A DNA stretch of 64,000 nucleotides from Maricaulis maris (GTDB lineage: Bacteria > Pseudomonadota > Alphaproteobacteria > Caulobacterales > Maricaulaceae), in the NCBI RefSeq assembly GCF_036322705.1, contig NZ_AP027270.1, positions 2,047,501 to 2,111,500 of the forward strand, written 5' to 3'. The notes under the pieces are model-generated. The model ran no database searches and was not told where the DNA came from. It worked only from the letters and a program-made list of their open reading frames with translations. Made by a program: the position numbers and the translations under genes. This document shows positions 1 through 8,522 of the stretch, piece by piece. Position 1 is the first letter of the stretch. Each line of letters starts with the position of its first letter.

Positions 1-604
1 CGCGCTTGAAATCACCGTCCTTGGTCGCGCGCTGGGCGCGGGCCAGGGTTTCCAGCGCGTAGGCGTCCTGCTGCTCGCGGGTGAACTGGTGTTCCTCCGC
101 GATCATGTCGGCATAAACACCCATCGGCTTTTTCTCGTAGGCATCCTCGAGACCGTCCTGGGCCATGTGGTCCTTGAGGGTGTCATGGCCATACTTGAAG
201 CCGGCGCGGTGGGTCGGCAGCATGTGCGGGGCATTGGTCATCGACTCCATGCCGCCGGCGATAATGATGTCGGCATCCCCCGCCGCGATCGAGGCGCGAC
301 CCATGATCGCCGCCTGCATGCCCGAGCCGCACATCTTGTTGAGCGTGGTGGCTTCAACCGACTTGGGCAGACCGGCCTTGATCGCCGCCTGGCGACCCGG
401 TGCCTGGCCCTGGCCGGCCTGGAGCACATTGCCCATCAGGATCTGGTCGATATCGTCGCCGGCAATGCCGGCTTCTTCCATCGCCGCCTTGACGGCAATG
501 GCGCCGAGTTCATTGGCGGACAGCGGTGCGAGTTCACCGAGCAGGCCACCCATGGGGGTGCGGGCCATGCCGACGATGACGATGGGATCGTCCACAGCAC
601 TCAT
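1..604 (-). CDS. Thiolase (acetyl-CoA acetyltransferase), C-terminus beyond the window edge
   Basis: The first 201 residues of a thiolase, reading out of the window on the left. The family condenses two acetyl-CoA or cleaves acetoacetyl-CoA/3-ketoacyl-CoA, feeding PHB or fatty-acid metabolism. The N-terminus runs MSAVDDPIVIVGMARTPMGG, the usual thiolase opening. The acylated active-site cysteine is C92 in NKMCGSGMQAA, followed by the AGGMESMTNAPHM segment. The His and second Cys of the active site lie outside the window. The start at 604 has a purine-rich AGGAGAGAC just upstream. The next gene, at 647, is divergent. Substrate chain length cannot be told from this half; biosynthetic (PhaA/AtoB-like) is more likely than beta-oxidation because of the short N-terminus. 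Confidence 0.9.
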   Translation of the reverse strand, partial: MSAVDDPIVIVGMARTPMGGLLGELAPLSANELGAIAVKAAMEEAGIAGDDIDQILMGNVLQAGQGQAPGRQAAIKAGLPKSVEATTLNKMCGSGMQAAIMGRASIAAGDADIIIAGGMESMTNAPHMLPTHRAGFKYGHDTLKDHMAQDGLEDAYEKKPMGVYADMIAEEHQFTREQQDAYALETLARAQRATKDGDFKR

Positions 605-646
605 TTTGTCTCTCCTCTGGGATCAGTCTTGTTTAGTCTGGCGCGC

Positions 647-1153
647 ATGATCGAATTATGCGGCACAGCGTCAAGTTTTTTCGCAGATGCAAAACGGGCG
701 GTCCGGAAATGCCCGACATTGTCCGATTGGGGGCAATCACTTCTAATCCTTGCCCTATTTGCCCTCGCCGCTGGCGTGGTGAACGCAGTTGAGCCCCTGT
801 TCAAGTTTTCCGTGACCCCTGACCCGAGCGGCCTGTTAGCGATAGCAGCAGTGGCATTTCTTGTTCCGGCCCTCGCTGAAGAGCTGGTCTTTCGAGTCGT
901 CCTCGGCGGCCGGACCGGCCGGATCCGGGCCGGCCTGGCGATCCTCGCTTTCATGCTCTGGCACCCGCTCCAGGTCTGGCTGGGCCTGCCGATGGCGCAG
1001 CCTGTCTTTGTCGAGCCGGGCTTCCTCGCGATCACCGCCCTGCTGGGCCTGACCTGCACAGTCCTCTACCGGCGTTCCGGCTCGATCTGGCCGGCAATCC
1101 TGTTTCACTGGCTGCTTGTGGTCGCCTGGAAAGGCCTGACACTCCCCGCCTGA
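647..1153 (+). CDS. Small CPBP-family intramembrane protein (CAAX protease/bacteriocin-processing type)
   Basis: A 168-aa, mostly hydrophobic protein with the CPBP (Abi) signature: the glutamate pair and arginine in AEELVFR (E78, E79, R83), a histidine in the next helix (WHPLQ, H106) and a third in FHWLL (H154). Families with this signature are membrane proteases or protease-like proteins; the substrate here is unknown. About four hydrophobic stretches are visible (residues 30-50, 62-77, 95-115, 125-160). I chose ATG 647 because an upstream in-frame extension is only the antisense of the thiolase gene. It is shorter than typical CPBP proteins (200-300 aa). It is divergent from the thiolase with a gap of about 40 nt, which must hold both promoters. 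Confidence 0.65.
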   Translation: MIELCGTASSFFADAKRAVRKCPTLSDWGQSLLILALFALAAGVVNAVEPLFKFSVTPDPSGLLAIAAVAFLVPALAEELVFRVVLGGRTGRIRAGLAILAFMLWHPLQVWLGLPMAQPVFVEPGFLAITALLGLTCTVLYRRSGSIWPAILFHWLLVVAWKGLTLPA

Positions 1154-1194
1154 TCATGGCGACCCGGTATTGCGACCTGGCACAGGCGAACCGC

Positions 1195-1929
1195 CTAGCG
1201 CTCGCAGGCCTCAACCTGACCCAGCTCGCAAGCCTGAGCGAAACGCCGTTGCGCCTGTTGGGCATCGCGGCGCATGGTCTGGGCGCCATCACGGCCACGC
1301 TCGAACATCAGGGCAAGCTCGAAACAGGCCCGGCCACTGCCCGCCTCGCAGGCCGCCGTGCAGTCGTCCTGCTTGCGCATGCGGCCCGGGAAGTTGCCAA
1401 AACACGCGGCCTGCGAGGCCTGCAGGCTATCGCGCCCCATGCCGGCGAGAATGTCGGCCAGTCGCGCACACCCGTCCGAGAACCCGCCCTCACAGGATTG
1501 CCGCGACAATTCCAGTGCCTGCTCACGCTCGCCCGCATTGCCCTCCTCGAAGAAACCGGCCGCCTGCCAGCACGCCATATTGCTGCCATTGCGGCAGCCC
1601 GACAGGGCGACCGGAAGGTAGACGTCCCGGTCATAGCGCGGACCGATATACGGGTTGGGCGTATTGATCCGCTCGAACAGCCAGCACGAGCGGTCCGAGC
1701 CCAGCGAGCAGCCGCGCAAATGCAGCTCAACCGCCTCATCGGTCAGCCAGTAACCGGAATCGCGGCGCTGCAGCACACCACTGGCATAATTGCAGGCGAA
1801 CGCCTCGCCCGCCTCGCAGGCCTCCAGCCAGGGCTCAACGTCCGGCTCCGGCGGCTGGGCACGCGCCGCCCCGTTCATCAGCAGGCCGGTCATCACCAAG
1901 CCGGTCAGGAGGATCAGGAGAAAACGCAT
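1195..1929 (-). CDS. Secreted cysteine-rich Sel1/TPR-like repeat protein
   Basis: A 244-aa protein that begins MRFLLILLTGLVMTGLLMNG and has a signal-peptide profile with likely cleavage after ARA. The mature part has repeated short helical units with paired cysteines: CEAGEAFACNYA, CSLGSDRSCWL, CRNGSNMACWQA, CEGGFSDGCARLA, CEAGSGRACFELA, CELGQVEACER. The spacing C-x(4-6)-G-x-x-x-x-C resembles Sel1-like repeats of the beta-lactamase HcpA type, where each pair forms a disulfide. The protein is probably periplasmic and involved in protein contacts; no enzymatic motif is seen. I chose 1929 because the signal sequence starts exactly there; the upstream extension is low-complexity and unconvincing. 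It is convergent with the CPBP gene. Confidence 0.65.
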   Translation of the reverse strand: MRFLLILLTGLVMTGLLMNGAARAQPPEPDVEPWLEACEAGEAFACNYASGVLQRRDSGYWLTDEAVELHLRGCSLGSDRSCWLFERINTPNPYIGPRYDRDVYLPVALSGCRNGSNMACWQAAGFFEEGNAGEREQALELSRQSCEGGFSDGCARLADILAGMGRDSLQASQAACFGNFPGRMRKQDDCTAACEAGSGRACFELALMFERGRDGAQTMRRDAQQAQRRFAQACELGQVEACER

Positions 1930-2579
1930 CAGGCCTCGCAAGGTTCGAGCACAGGATAGGCGGCGCCCACCGGGCCCGGCAAGCACCGAGATCGCCACGA
2001 CGCTTGGCGCCTGGCGGTCTGGGCAGAGGAGGGAGCGGGATGCCGGCCGGAGCCGATAAAGCGCTGGATTGATAAGGGTAGCTTCGACAAGCATCCCGCA
2101 CGCGGAGATTTCCCGGACGCTCTCGCCCCCGATTCCAATGCGACCGGTAGATGGGGTCGGTCGTTTAGTGCCCCGCGACCATGCCGCACGCCCTGCCGGA
2201 GTATCGGGATGTCACCCCCGTACGCGGACAGGCTCCGCACGCTTCCGGGCACAAGTGACTGAGCTCGCGCCTCCCGTCCCGAAAACCGCACGCATTATCG
2301 CGTGGGGTCGAGGGGGTGCGGATAAGTTTTTGTCGGCGCGGCACTTTCCCTCCCCCTGGGGAGAGGGTCAGGGTGAGGGGTAAATCGCGGCATTTCCCGG
2401 AGAATCCCCCTCATCCGCCCCTCCGGGGCACCTTCTCCCAAGGGAGAAGGAAGGGCTCTGAGGCGGGGGATAAAGCAGAGTATGGGGGTGGAGAGCGCCT
2501 CGCCTGCGCGGGACGTGCATCCGGGATGACACGCGAACGCGTGGCGCGAACAACAGCACCCTGCCCCATTCAGCCTGTC
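1930..2579. other. 650-bp intergenic stretch with no convincing gene
   Basis: Open frames here lack plausible starts and have no family resemblance. The stretch contains the inverted repeat at 2348-2450 (listed separately) and otherwise nothing I recognise. It separates the 3' end of selD from the 5' end of the Cys-rich repeat protein, so the latter's promoter should lie near 1930-2100. Confidence 0.5.
2348..2450. repeat. Composite inverted repeat, probable dispersed REP-like element
   Basis: Two related arms face each other. The left arm (2348-2380) read in reverse gives CCCCTCACCCTGACCCTCTC and onward. The right arm (2407-2450) reads CCCCTCATCCGCCCCTCCGG and onward. Each arm ends in its own small hairpin; the right one is CCTTCTCCC-AA-GGGAGAAGG (2431-2450). 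This layout is typical of intergenic palindromic elements scattered through alphaproteobacterial genomes. It sits about 130 bp beyond the 3' end of selD and could also act as an mRNA 3' hairpin. Confidence 0.6.
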
Positions 2580-3644
2580 CTAGACCAGGGCGATCCCCTC
2601 ACCGGCCTCGATGCGGCCGATTACGGCGGCATCGCTGTGGCCGGCCTTGTGGAAGTGAGCCAGCACGGCCTCGGCGCTGTCGGGCGCACAGCTGACCAGC
2701 AGGCCGCCGGAGGTTTGCGGGTCGCACCACAGGGTCTCGTCGAGGCCGGACCAGTCGGCCGGTCGGCCGGTCACCGCCGCGCCGACGGCGGCCCAGTTTC
2801 GACCGGACGCGCCGGTCCGGACGCCGGCGGCCGCCAGGCTGCGCGCTTCGGCGAAGACGGGGACTGCCCTGCGCTCGATCACGGCCCGCACACCGGCGCC
2901 GTCGCACATTTCGCCGAGATGACCGAGCAGGCCGAAGCCGGTGACATCGGTCGCGGCATGAACGCCGCCGAGCGCGGCCAAGCCCGCACCCGGCGTATTG
3001 AGGCGCGTGGTCGAGGCGACCATCTGCGCATAGCCGTCCGGCGAAAGACGGTCCTGTTTGAGCGCCGCCGAGAAGATTCCGATACCGATCGGCTTGCCGA
3101 GAATGAGGACATCACCGGGACGCGCCCCGGAATTGGTCAAAAGGCGGTCGGGATGGACCGTGCCGAGCGCCACGAGGCCGTAGATCGGCTCGGCCGCGTC
3201 GATCGAGTGTCCGCCGGCAATCGGGGCACCGGCCGCTTCGGCGACCGAACGTCCACCGGCGAGGATGGCGCGGATCATCTCCGGCGGCAGCTTGCCGACG
3301 GGCATGCCGACGAGGGCGAGGCAGAAGATCGGCGTCGCGCCCATGGCATAGACATCAGACAGGGCATTGGTTGCGGCGATTTTCCCGAAGGTCTCCGGGT
3401 CGTCGACAATCGGGGTGAAGAAGTCCGTTGTGGCGACCAGCGCCGTCTCGTCATTGATGCGCCAGACCGCCGCGTCATCGCGGGTGGAGGCGTCGACGAT
3501 GAGGTCCCGGGGCAGTGGAAAGGCCGAGGGCGCCCCCAGAATGTCGCTGAGAACAGCCGGGTCGAGCTTGCAGCCGCAGCCGCCGCCATGGGCCAGTGCA
3601 CTCAACCGGATCGGCGCTGTGTCATCCATCATCACGAACCTCAT
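2580..3644 (-). CDS. selD: Selenide, water dikinase (selenophosphate synthetase)
   Basis: Makes selenophosphate, the selenium donor, from selenide and ATP. The N-terminal flexible loop carries GGGCGCK; the residue that is Sec or Cys in the family is Cys here (C23), followed by the essential lysine K26. The AIRS-like fold shows TTDFFTPIVDDP, IAATNALSDVYAMG, GGHSID and DVTGFGLLGHL in the expected order, ending with the WCDPQTSGGLL motif. Length is about 354 aa, normal for SelD. Start 3644 is used; an alternative ATG at 3632 has a better-placed AGG. It is divergent from mnmH with only 21 bp between them. No selA or selB is visible, so its product probably serves tRNA modification. Confidence 0.95.
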   Translation of the reverse strand: MRFVMMDDTAPIRLSALAHGGGCGCKLDPAVLSDILGAPSAFPLPRDLIVDASTRDDAAVWRINDETALVATTDFFTPIVDDPETFGKIAATNALSDVYAMGATPIFCLALVGMPVGKLPPEMIRAILAGGRSVAEAAGAPIAGGHSIDAAEPIYGLVALGTVHPDRLLTNSGARPGDVLILGKPIGIGIFSAALKQDRLSPDGYAQMVASTTRLNTPGAGLAALGGVHAATDVTGFGLLGHLGEMCDGAGVRAVIERRAVPVFAEARSLAAAGVRTGASGRNWAAVGAAVTGRPADWSGLDETLWCDPQTSGGLLVSCAPDSAEAVLAHFHKAGHSDAAVIGRIEAGEGIALV

Positions 3645-3665
3645 CTTTTTGGCTAGTCTGCCGGA

Positions 3666-4745
3666 ATGACCGGGATCGACACGCCGATGCAACGAATTGC
3701 CACCACTGATGACCTATCCGCGCGCGGATTGGAACGCTTCGATGCCATCATTGATGTGCGCTCGCCATCCGAGTTTGCCGAGGACCATCTGCCCGGTGCC
3801 ATCAACCTGCCGGTTCTCGACGATGCCGAGCGGGCCAAGGTCGGCACGCACTACACCCAGGTCTCCGTCTTCGAGGCGCGCCGCATGGGCGCCGCTATCG
3901 CCGCCCGCAATATCGCGGCGCATCTGGCGAGTGCACTTGCGGACAAGGACAAGCGCTTCAAGCCACTGGTCTATTGCTGGCGCGGCGGCATGCGCTCGCA
4001 ATCCATGGCGACCATCCTCGCGGCGGTCGGCTGGAAAACGACACTGGTCGAGGGCGGCTACCGGACCTGGCGGCGCCAGGTCAGCGCCGCGCTGGACGAT
4101 GAGGCCCCGCTGCCGGTCATCCTGATTGACGGCCAGACCGGCACCGCCAAGACGCAACTGCTGCATGTGCTGGCAGCGCGCGGCGAGCAGGTCATCGATC
4201 TGGAGGGGCTGGCCAACCATCGCGGCTCGATCTTTGGTCATTTCGCCGACATCCCGCAGCCGAGCCAGAAGGCGTTCGAGAGCGCCATCTGGTGCACCTT
4301 GCGGGATCTGGACCCCGGGCGTCCGGTCTATGTCGAGGCGGAAAGCCGCCAGGTCGGCCAGCGCCGCGTCCCGCCGCGCCTGTGGGCGGCCATGCAGGCC
4401 GCGCCGCGGATCGAGATCCAGGCGACCGTTCACGAGCGCGCCCGCTTCCTGATGACCGCCTATCCCGACCTGCCGCGCGATACCGAAAAGCTGGTCGATG
4501 CCATCGACGGTCTGCGACGGTTTCAGTCCCGGTCCGATATCGAACGCTGGCTGGAGATGGCCCGGACCGGCGATTTTGAAGCGCTCGCAGCGGCGCTGGT
4601 CACGGCCCATTACGACCCCGCCTATGACCGCGCCCGCAAGCGCGATGGCGAGGCGGTCAAACGGGCAGTCCTGAGCACGGACAGCCTGTCCGACGAGGCG
4701 CTGGAAGACCTGGCAGACCAGGTTCTGGCGATCCGCCCGGCCTAG
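3666..4745 (+). CDS. mnmH: tRNA 2-selenouridine synthase
   Basis: MnmH (SelU/YbbB) replaces sulfur by selenium in 2-thiouridine at the wobble position of Lys, Glu and Gln tRNAs, using selenophosphate and geranyl diphosphate. The 359-aa protein has an N-terminal rhodanese domain with the catalytic cysteine in YCWRGGMRS (C104). A C-terminal P-loop domain begins with DGQTGTAKTQLL (G156 to T163), where one glycine of the usual GxxGxGK is replaced by alanine. It lies head-to-head with selD, which supplies its substrate. Its end is 3 nt from the stop of the convergent DUF3137 gene. A later ATG at 3687 is possible, but the first is used because the extra residues resemble family N-termini. Confidence 0.93.
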   Translation: MTGIDTPMQRIATTDDLSARGLERFDAIIDVRSPSEFAEDHLPGAINLPVLDDAERAKVGTHYTQVSVFEARRMGAAIAARNIAAHLASALADKDKRFKPLVYCWRGGMRSQSMATILAAVGWKTTLVEGGYRTWRRQVSAALDDEAPLPVILIDGQTGTAKTQLLHVLAARGEQVIDLEGLANHRGSIFGHFADIPQPSQKAFESAIWCTLRDLDPGRPVYVEAESRQVGQRRVPPRLWAAMQAAPRIEIQATVHERARFLMTAYPDLPRDTEKLVDAIDGLRRFQSRSDIERWLEMARTGDFEALAAALVTAHYDPAYDRARKRDGEAVKRAVLSTDSLSDEALEDLADQVLAIRPA

Positions 4746-4748
4746 ACC

Positions 4749-5720
4749 CTAGACGCCCTGGCGCGCCTCGTGCTCGTTCAGGGCCGACGGCGCGATCAGG
4801 AGATCGATCAGCGCCGTGATGTGGTTCAGGTCGTCGATGATTTTCGAGAACCGCCCCTCTTCCGTCAGCGGCTTCAGCATCGAGCCGGCCTCGAAGAGAT
4901 TGCCGGTCTCCGCCGCGATGATCAGCTCGCCCTGACCACTGTCCTGGTCGAACAGCGCCCGGACATTCTTGCCTTTCAGCGTGGTTTCCAGCGCCAGCAA
5001 TCGCTCCATGAAGGAGGGTGTCAGCATATAGCGGGCAAGGACCTGATCATTGCCATACACCTCGAAGGCTTTCTCGAAGACCGGATCGACGAGGCCGATC
5101 CGCTCCAGCTTGACGCCGCCAAAGGAGCGGCCGAGCGCGTTCAGACCGTTGAACACACCCTGGTCCCGGCTGATGACGGTGATGCCCTCGACCTTGCGCG
5201 GGAAGGTGATGCGGATGATCACGCCGCGAAAGACGGTGACATAGCTCGTGCTCTTGCCGGTCTTGCGGCGCTGTTTGAGATCGGCCTCATAGAGTTCGAA
5301 ATCACAGCCGTCGCGCTCACCGGTGAAATGGTCCTCGAAGGTCTGGCGGTCGGAGGACGGCAGTAGCCCGAAGGTCCGCAGGCGATCGAACCGCGCCGGA
5401 GCGTAGGGCTTGAGCTGATAGGTCAGCCCCAGCGTCTCGGCGATCGTCATGTTGAGTTCGAGCTTGATCCGCTTGGCCAGCGACGCCACGCCGGTATTGC
5501 CGATGATGAAGCCCAGAAACGGCCCCAGGATGATGAGGAACATCAGCGGGCCCGGGTCTTCAATCACCCCGAAAAAGGCCGCAGCCCCGATCAGCCCGAC
5601 CGCCACACCGACGCCGAGCCAAATCCAGCGCAGGCGGACGACCCGTTTGCGTTCTTCCTCCAGCTCGGCCAGCCAGGGCGCAAGCCGCTCATCCCAGACC
5701 GTCTGGAAGCGTTCGTCCAT
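4749..5720 (-). CDS. DUF3137 family membrane protein
   Basis: A 323-aa protein of the DUF3137 family, function unknown. Two adjacent membrane helices lie near residues 30-50 (WIWLGVGVAVGLIGAAAFF) and 58-77 (PLMFLIILGPFLGFIIGNTG). They follow a short charged N-terminal helix and precede a large soluble domain containing the family-typical FELYEADL and VFRGVIIRI strands. The start overlaps the valS stop in a TAATG junction, so it is probably translated together with valS. It converges with mnmH. Confidence 0.8.
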   Translation of the reverse strand: MDERFQTVWDERLAPWLAELEEERKRVVRLRWIWLGVGVAVGLIGAAAFFGVIEDPGPLMFLIILGPFLGFIIGNTGVASLAKRIKLELNMTIAETLGLTYQLKPYAPARFDRLRTFGLLPSSDRQTFEDHFTGERDGCDFELYEADLKQRRKTGKSTSYVTVFRGVIIRITFPRKVEGITVISRDQGVFNGLNALGRSFGGVKLERIGLVDPVFEKAFEVYGNDQVLARYMLTPSFMERLLALETTLKGKNVRALFDQDSGQGELIIAAETGNLFEAGSMLKPLTEEGRFSKIIDDLNHITALIDLLIAPSALNEHEARQGV

Positions 5721-8407
5721 TACATCCCCTCGAGCCGGGCCAGGGCTTCGGCCATCTTGGCTTTCTGACCGGCATAGTCTTCAAGCTTTTCGCGCTGTTC
5801 GGCAACCACCTCGACGGGAGCATTGGCGACGAATTTTTCGTTTCCGAGCTTTTTCTCGAGCCGGCTGATCTCGCCGTCGAGCTTGGCGACTTCCTTGGAG
5901 AGACGGTCCTTTTCGGCGGCAAAATCGATGACGCCTTCCAGCGGCAGGGCGAGCGTGGTCGTGCCGAGAACTGTCTGGGCCGAGGCGGGAGGGACGGCCT
6001 CGGCGGTCGAGACCTCCGACAGGCGCGCCATGCGCTTGATCAGGGCTTCGTGACGGGCAAAGCGCTCGGTGGTGACGGCATCGGCCCCGACGGCCACCAG
6101 CGGCAGCTGGGCCCCGGCGGGGATGTTCATCTCGGCGCGCAGGCGGCGGATATCGGTGATCAGATTGATCAGCCAGTCCATCTCGGCGGTGGCGTCGACG
6201 TTTTGCAGGCCGTCGAGCTGCGGCCAGTCGGCGACAATCAGATGGCTGTCGCGGGTGCCGGTCTGGCTCCACAGCTCCTCGGTGACGAAGGGCATGAAGG
6301 GGTGCAGCATCTTGAGCGCCTGATCGAGAACGAAGGCGGTCGTCGCCCGGGTCTCGGCCTTGGCCGCCTCATCCTCGCCATTGAAGAGCGGCTTGGCGAA
6401 TTCCAGGTGCCAGTCGCAGAACACATTCCACACGAAGCGATAGGCGGCGGCCGCGGCGTCGTTGAAGCGATAGCCCTCAAGCCCGGCATTGATCGCCTCG
6501 ACCGCCTGGGCGGCTTCCGACAGGATCCACTTGTTGACGGTCTGGGTGACGGTCTTGGGGTCGAACCCGGCCGGCACGACGCATTCATTCATCTCGGCAA
6601 AACGGGCGGCATTCCACAGCTTGGTGCCGAAATTGCGATAGCCCTCGACGCGTTCCTTGGACATGCGGATATCGCGGCCCTGCCCGGCCTGGGCGGCCAG
6701 GGTGAAGCGCACGGCGTCCGCACCATATTCGTCAATCAGCTCCAGCGGGTCGATCACATTGCCCTTGGACTTGGACATTTTCTGACCCTTCTCGTCACGG
6801 ACGAGGGCGTGGATATAGACGTCCTTGAAGGGCACTTGCGGCTTTCCGTCGGCATCCTTCATGAAGTGAAGGCCCTGCATCATCATGCGGGCGACCCAGA
6901 AGAAGATGATGTCGAAGGCGGTGATCAGAACCGAGGTCGGATAGAATTTCTCGACCAGCTCCGGCGTGTCATCCGGCCAGCCCAGCGTCGAGAAGGGCCA
7001 GAGCGCGGAGGAAAACCAGGTGTCGAGGACGTCTTCGTCCTGGCTCAGCGGAACGTCCTTGCCATCCTTCGCCCGCGCCTGTTCGGCAGCCTCGGCTTCG
7101 CTCTCGGCGACGAAGACATTGCCGTCCTCGTCATACCAGGCCGGAACCCGATGCCCCCACCAGAGCTGGCGCGAGATGCACCAGGGCTGGATGTTGCGCA
7201 TCCATTCAAAATAGGTCTTTTCCCAGGTCTTGGGGTGGAAGGTGGTGCGACCATCCTCGACGGCAGCGATGGCCTCCTTGGCCAGCTCGCCCGCATTCAC
7301 ATACCACTGATCGGTCAGCCAGGGCTCGATGACGACGCCGGAGCGGTCGCCATAGGGCTGCTGGATGACCTTGTCCTCGACGGCGCGCAGAAGGCCCAGC
7401 TCGTCCATTTTCGCGACCAGCTTCTTGCGGGCTTCGAACCGATCGAGACCACGCCATTCAGCCGGAATCCGATCGAGACCACCGGTGCCGTCATCCTCGT
7501 TCAGGAGACGCGCTTCACGGTCGAGAATATTGACCTTGGGCAGGTCGTGACGCTTGCCGACCTCGAAATCGTTGAAGTCGTGCGCCGGGGTGATCTTCAC
7601 ACAGCCCGTGCCCTGCTCCGGGTCGGCATGCTCGTCGGCGACGATCGGGATTTCGACATTGGCGATCGGCAACATGATCGTCTTGCCGATCAGGTGCTGG
7701 TAGCGCTCATCGTCCGGGTGGACGGCGACAGCGCTGTCACCGAGCACGGTTTCCGGGCGCGTCGTGGCGACCACCAGCTCACCGGAGCCATCGGCCAGCG
7801 GATAGGCGAAATGCCAGAAATGGCCCTGGGTCTCGCGGTTCTCGACCTCGAGGTCGGAGATCGCGGTCTGGAAGTGCGGATCCCAGTTCACCAGGCGTTT
7901 ATCGCGGTAGATCAGGCCCTGCTGGTGCAGTTCGACGAACACCTTGAGGACGGCCTTCGACAGGCCCTCATCCAGGGTGAAGCGCTCACGCGACCAGTCG
8001 CAGGTCGCGCCGAGACGGCGCAGCTGCTGCATGATGGCGCCGCCACTTTCTTCCTTCCATTCCCAGACGCGTTTGATGAAGGCCTCACGGCCCATGTCGC
8101 GGCGGGAGATATTGCCTTCCTGCGCGAGCTGGCGCTCGACCACCATCTGGGTGGCGATGCCGGCATGGTCGGTGCCCGGCTGCCACAGCACGGAGCAACC
8201 CAGCATGCGCTTGTAGCGGACCAGAACGTCCTGCAGCGTATTGTTCAGCGCGTGGCCGATATGCAGACGACCGGTGACGTTGGGCGGCGGAATGACGATC
8301 GAGAAGGCCTCGGCCTTGTCGTCATTTTTCGGCTTGAAGGCGCCGCTGTCTTCCCAGGCCTGATAGATCCGGGTTTCCGCGTCATTCGGATTGAAGGTCT
8401 TGTCCAT
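5720..8407 (-). CDS. valS: Valyl-tRNA synthetase
   Basis: A class I synthetase of 895 aa that charges tRNA-Val. The catalytic Rossmann fold begins with [13 protein letters not shown] (HIGH at residues 49-52). The KMSKS signature is present as [12 protein letters not shown]. Between them lies the CP1 editing domain with [17 protein letters not shown] and [17 protein letters not shown]. The last 70 residues are charged and helical ([19 protein letters not shown]), the usual ValS C-terminal coiled coil that contacts the tRNA. I chose ATG 8407 ([11 protein letters not shown]); an upstream ATG adds only four residues. Its 3' end overlaps the DUF3137 start. The 115-bp gap to cckA contains no obvious hairpin. 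Confidence 0.97.
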   Translation of the reverse strand: MDKTFNPNDAETRIYQAWEDSGAFKPKNDDKAEAFSIVIPPPNVTGRLHIGHALNNTLQDVLVRYKRMLGCSVLWQPGTDHAGIATQMVVERQLAQEGNISRRDMGREAFIKRVWEWKEESGGAIMQQLRRLGATCDWSRERFTLDEGLSKAVLKVFVELHQQGLIYRDKRLVNWDPHFQTAISDLEVENRETQGHFWHFAYPLADGSGELVVATTRPETVLGDSAVAVHPDDERYQHLIGKTIMLPIANVEIPIVADEHADPEQGTGCVKITPAHDFNDFEVGKRHDLPKVNILDREARLLNEDDGTGGLDRIPAEWRGLDRFEARKKLVAKMDELGLLRAVEDKVIQQPYGDRSGVVIEPWLTDQWYVNAGELAKEAIAAVEDGRTTFHPKTWEKTYFEWMRNIQPWCISRQLWWGHRVPAWYDEDGNVFVAESEAEAAEQARAKDGKDVPLSQDEDVLDTWFSSALWPFSTLGWPDDTPELVEKFYPTSVLITAFDIIFFWVARMMMQGLHFMKDADGKPQVPFKDVYIHALVRDEKGQKMSKSKGNVIDPLELIDEYGADAVRFTLAAQAGQGRDIRMSKERVEGYRNFGTKLWNAARFAEMNECVVPAGFDPKTVTQTVNKWILSEAAQAVEAINAGLEGYRFNDAAAAAYRFVWNVFCDWHLEFAKPLFNGEDEAAKAETRATTAFVLDQALKMLHPFMPFVTEELWSQTGTRDSHLIVADWPQLDGLQNVDATAEMDWLINLITDIRRLRAEMNIPAGAQLPLVAVGADAVTTERFARHEALIKRMARLSEVSTAEAVPPASAQTVLGTTTLALPLEGVIDFAAEKDRLSKEVAKLDGEISRLEKKLGNEKFVANAPVEVVAEQREKLEDYAGQKAKMAEALARLEGM

Positions 8408-8522
8408 GATGGTCCGCACTGGCTCTGTGGCGCGTGATCGCGCGTTTGCACCTTTATGGACATCTGACCGGAATTGTCAGCCCGCAAACTGCGGATCAGC
8501 CCCCTCGCCTGCGACAGCGCCC

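Noticed and set aside
2316-3656. A 446-aa plus-strand frame opposite selD
   Set aside because: Starts inside a repeat and is antisense to a clear selD.
6050-8437. A 795-aa open frame on the plus strand
   Set aside because: It is fully antisense to valS, whose motifs are unmistakable; high-GC third positions create long antisense frames.
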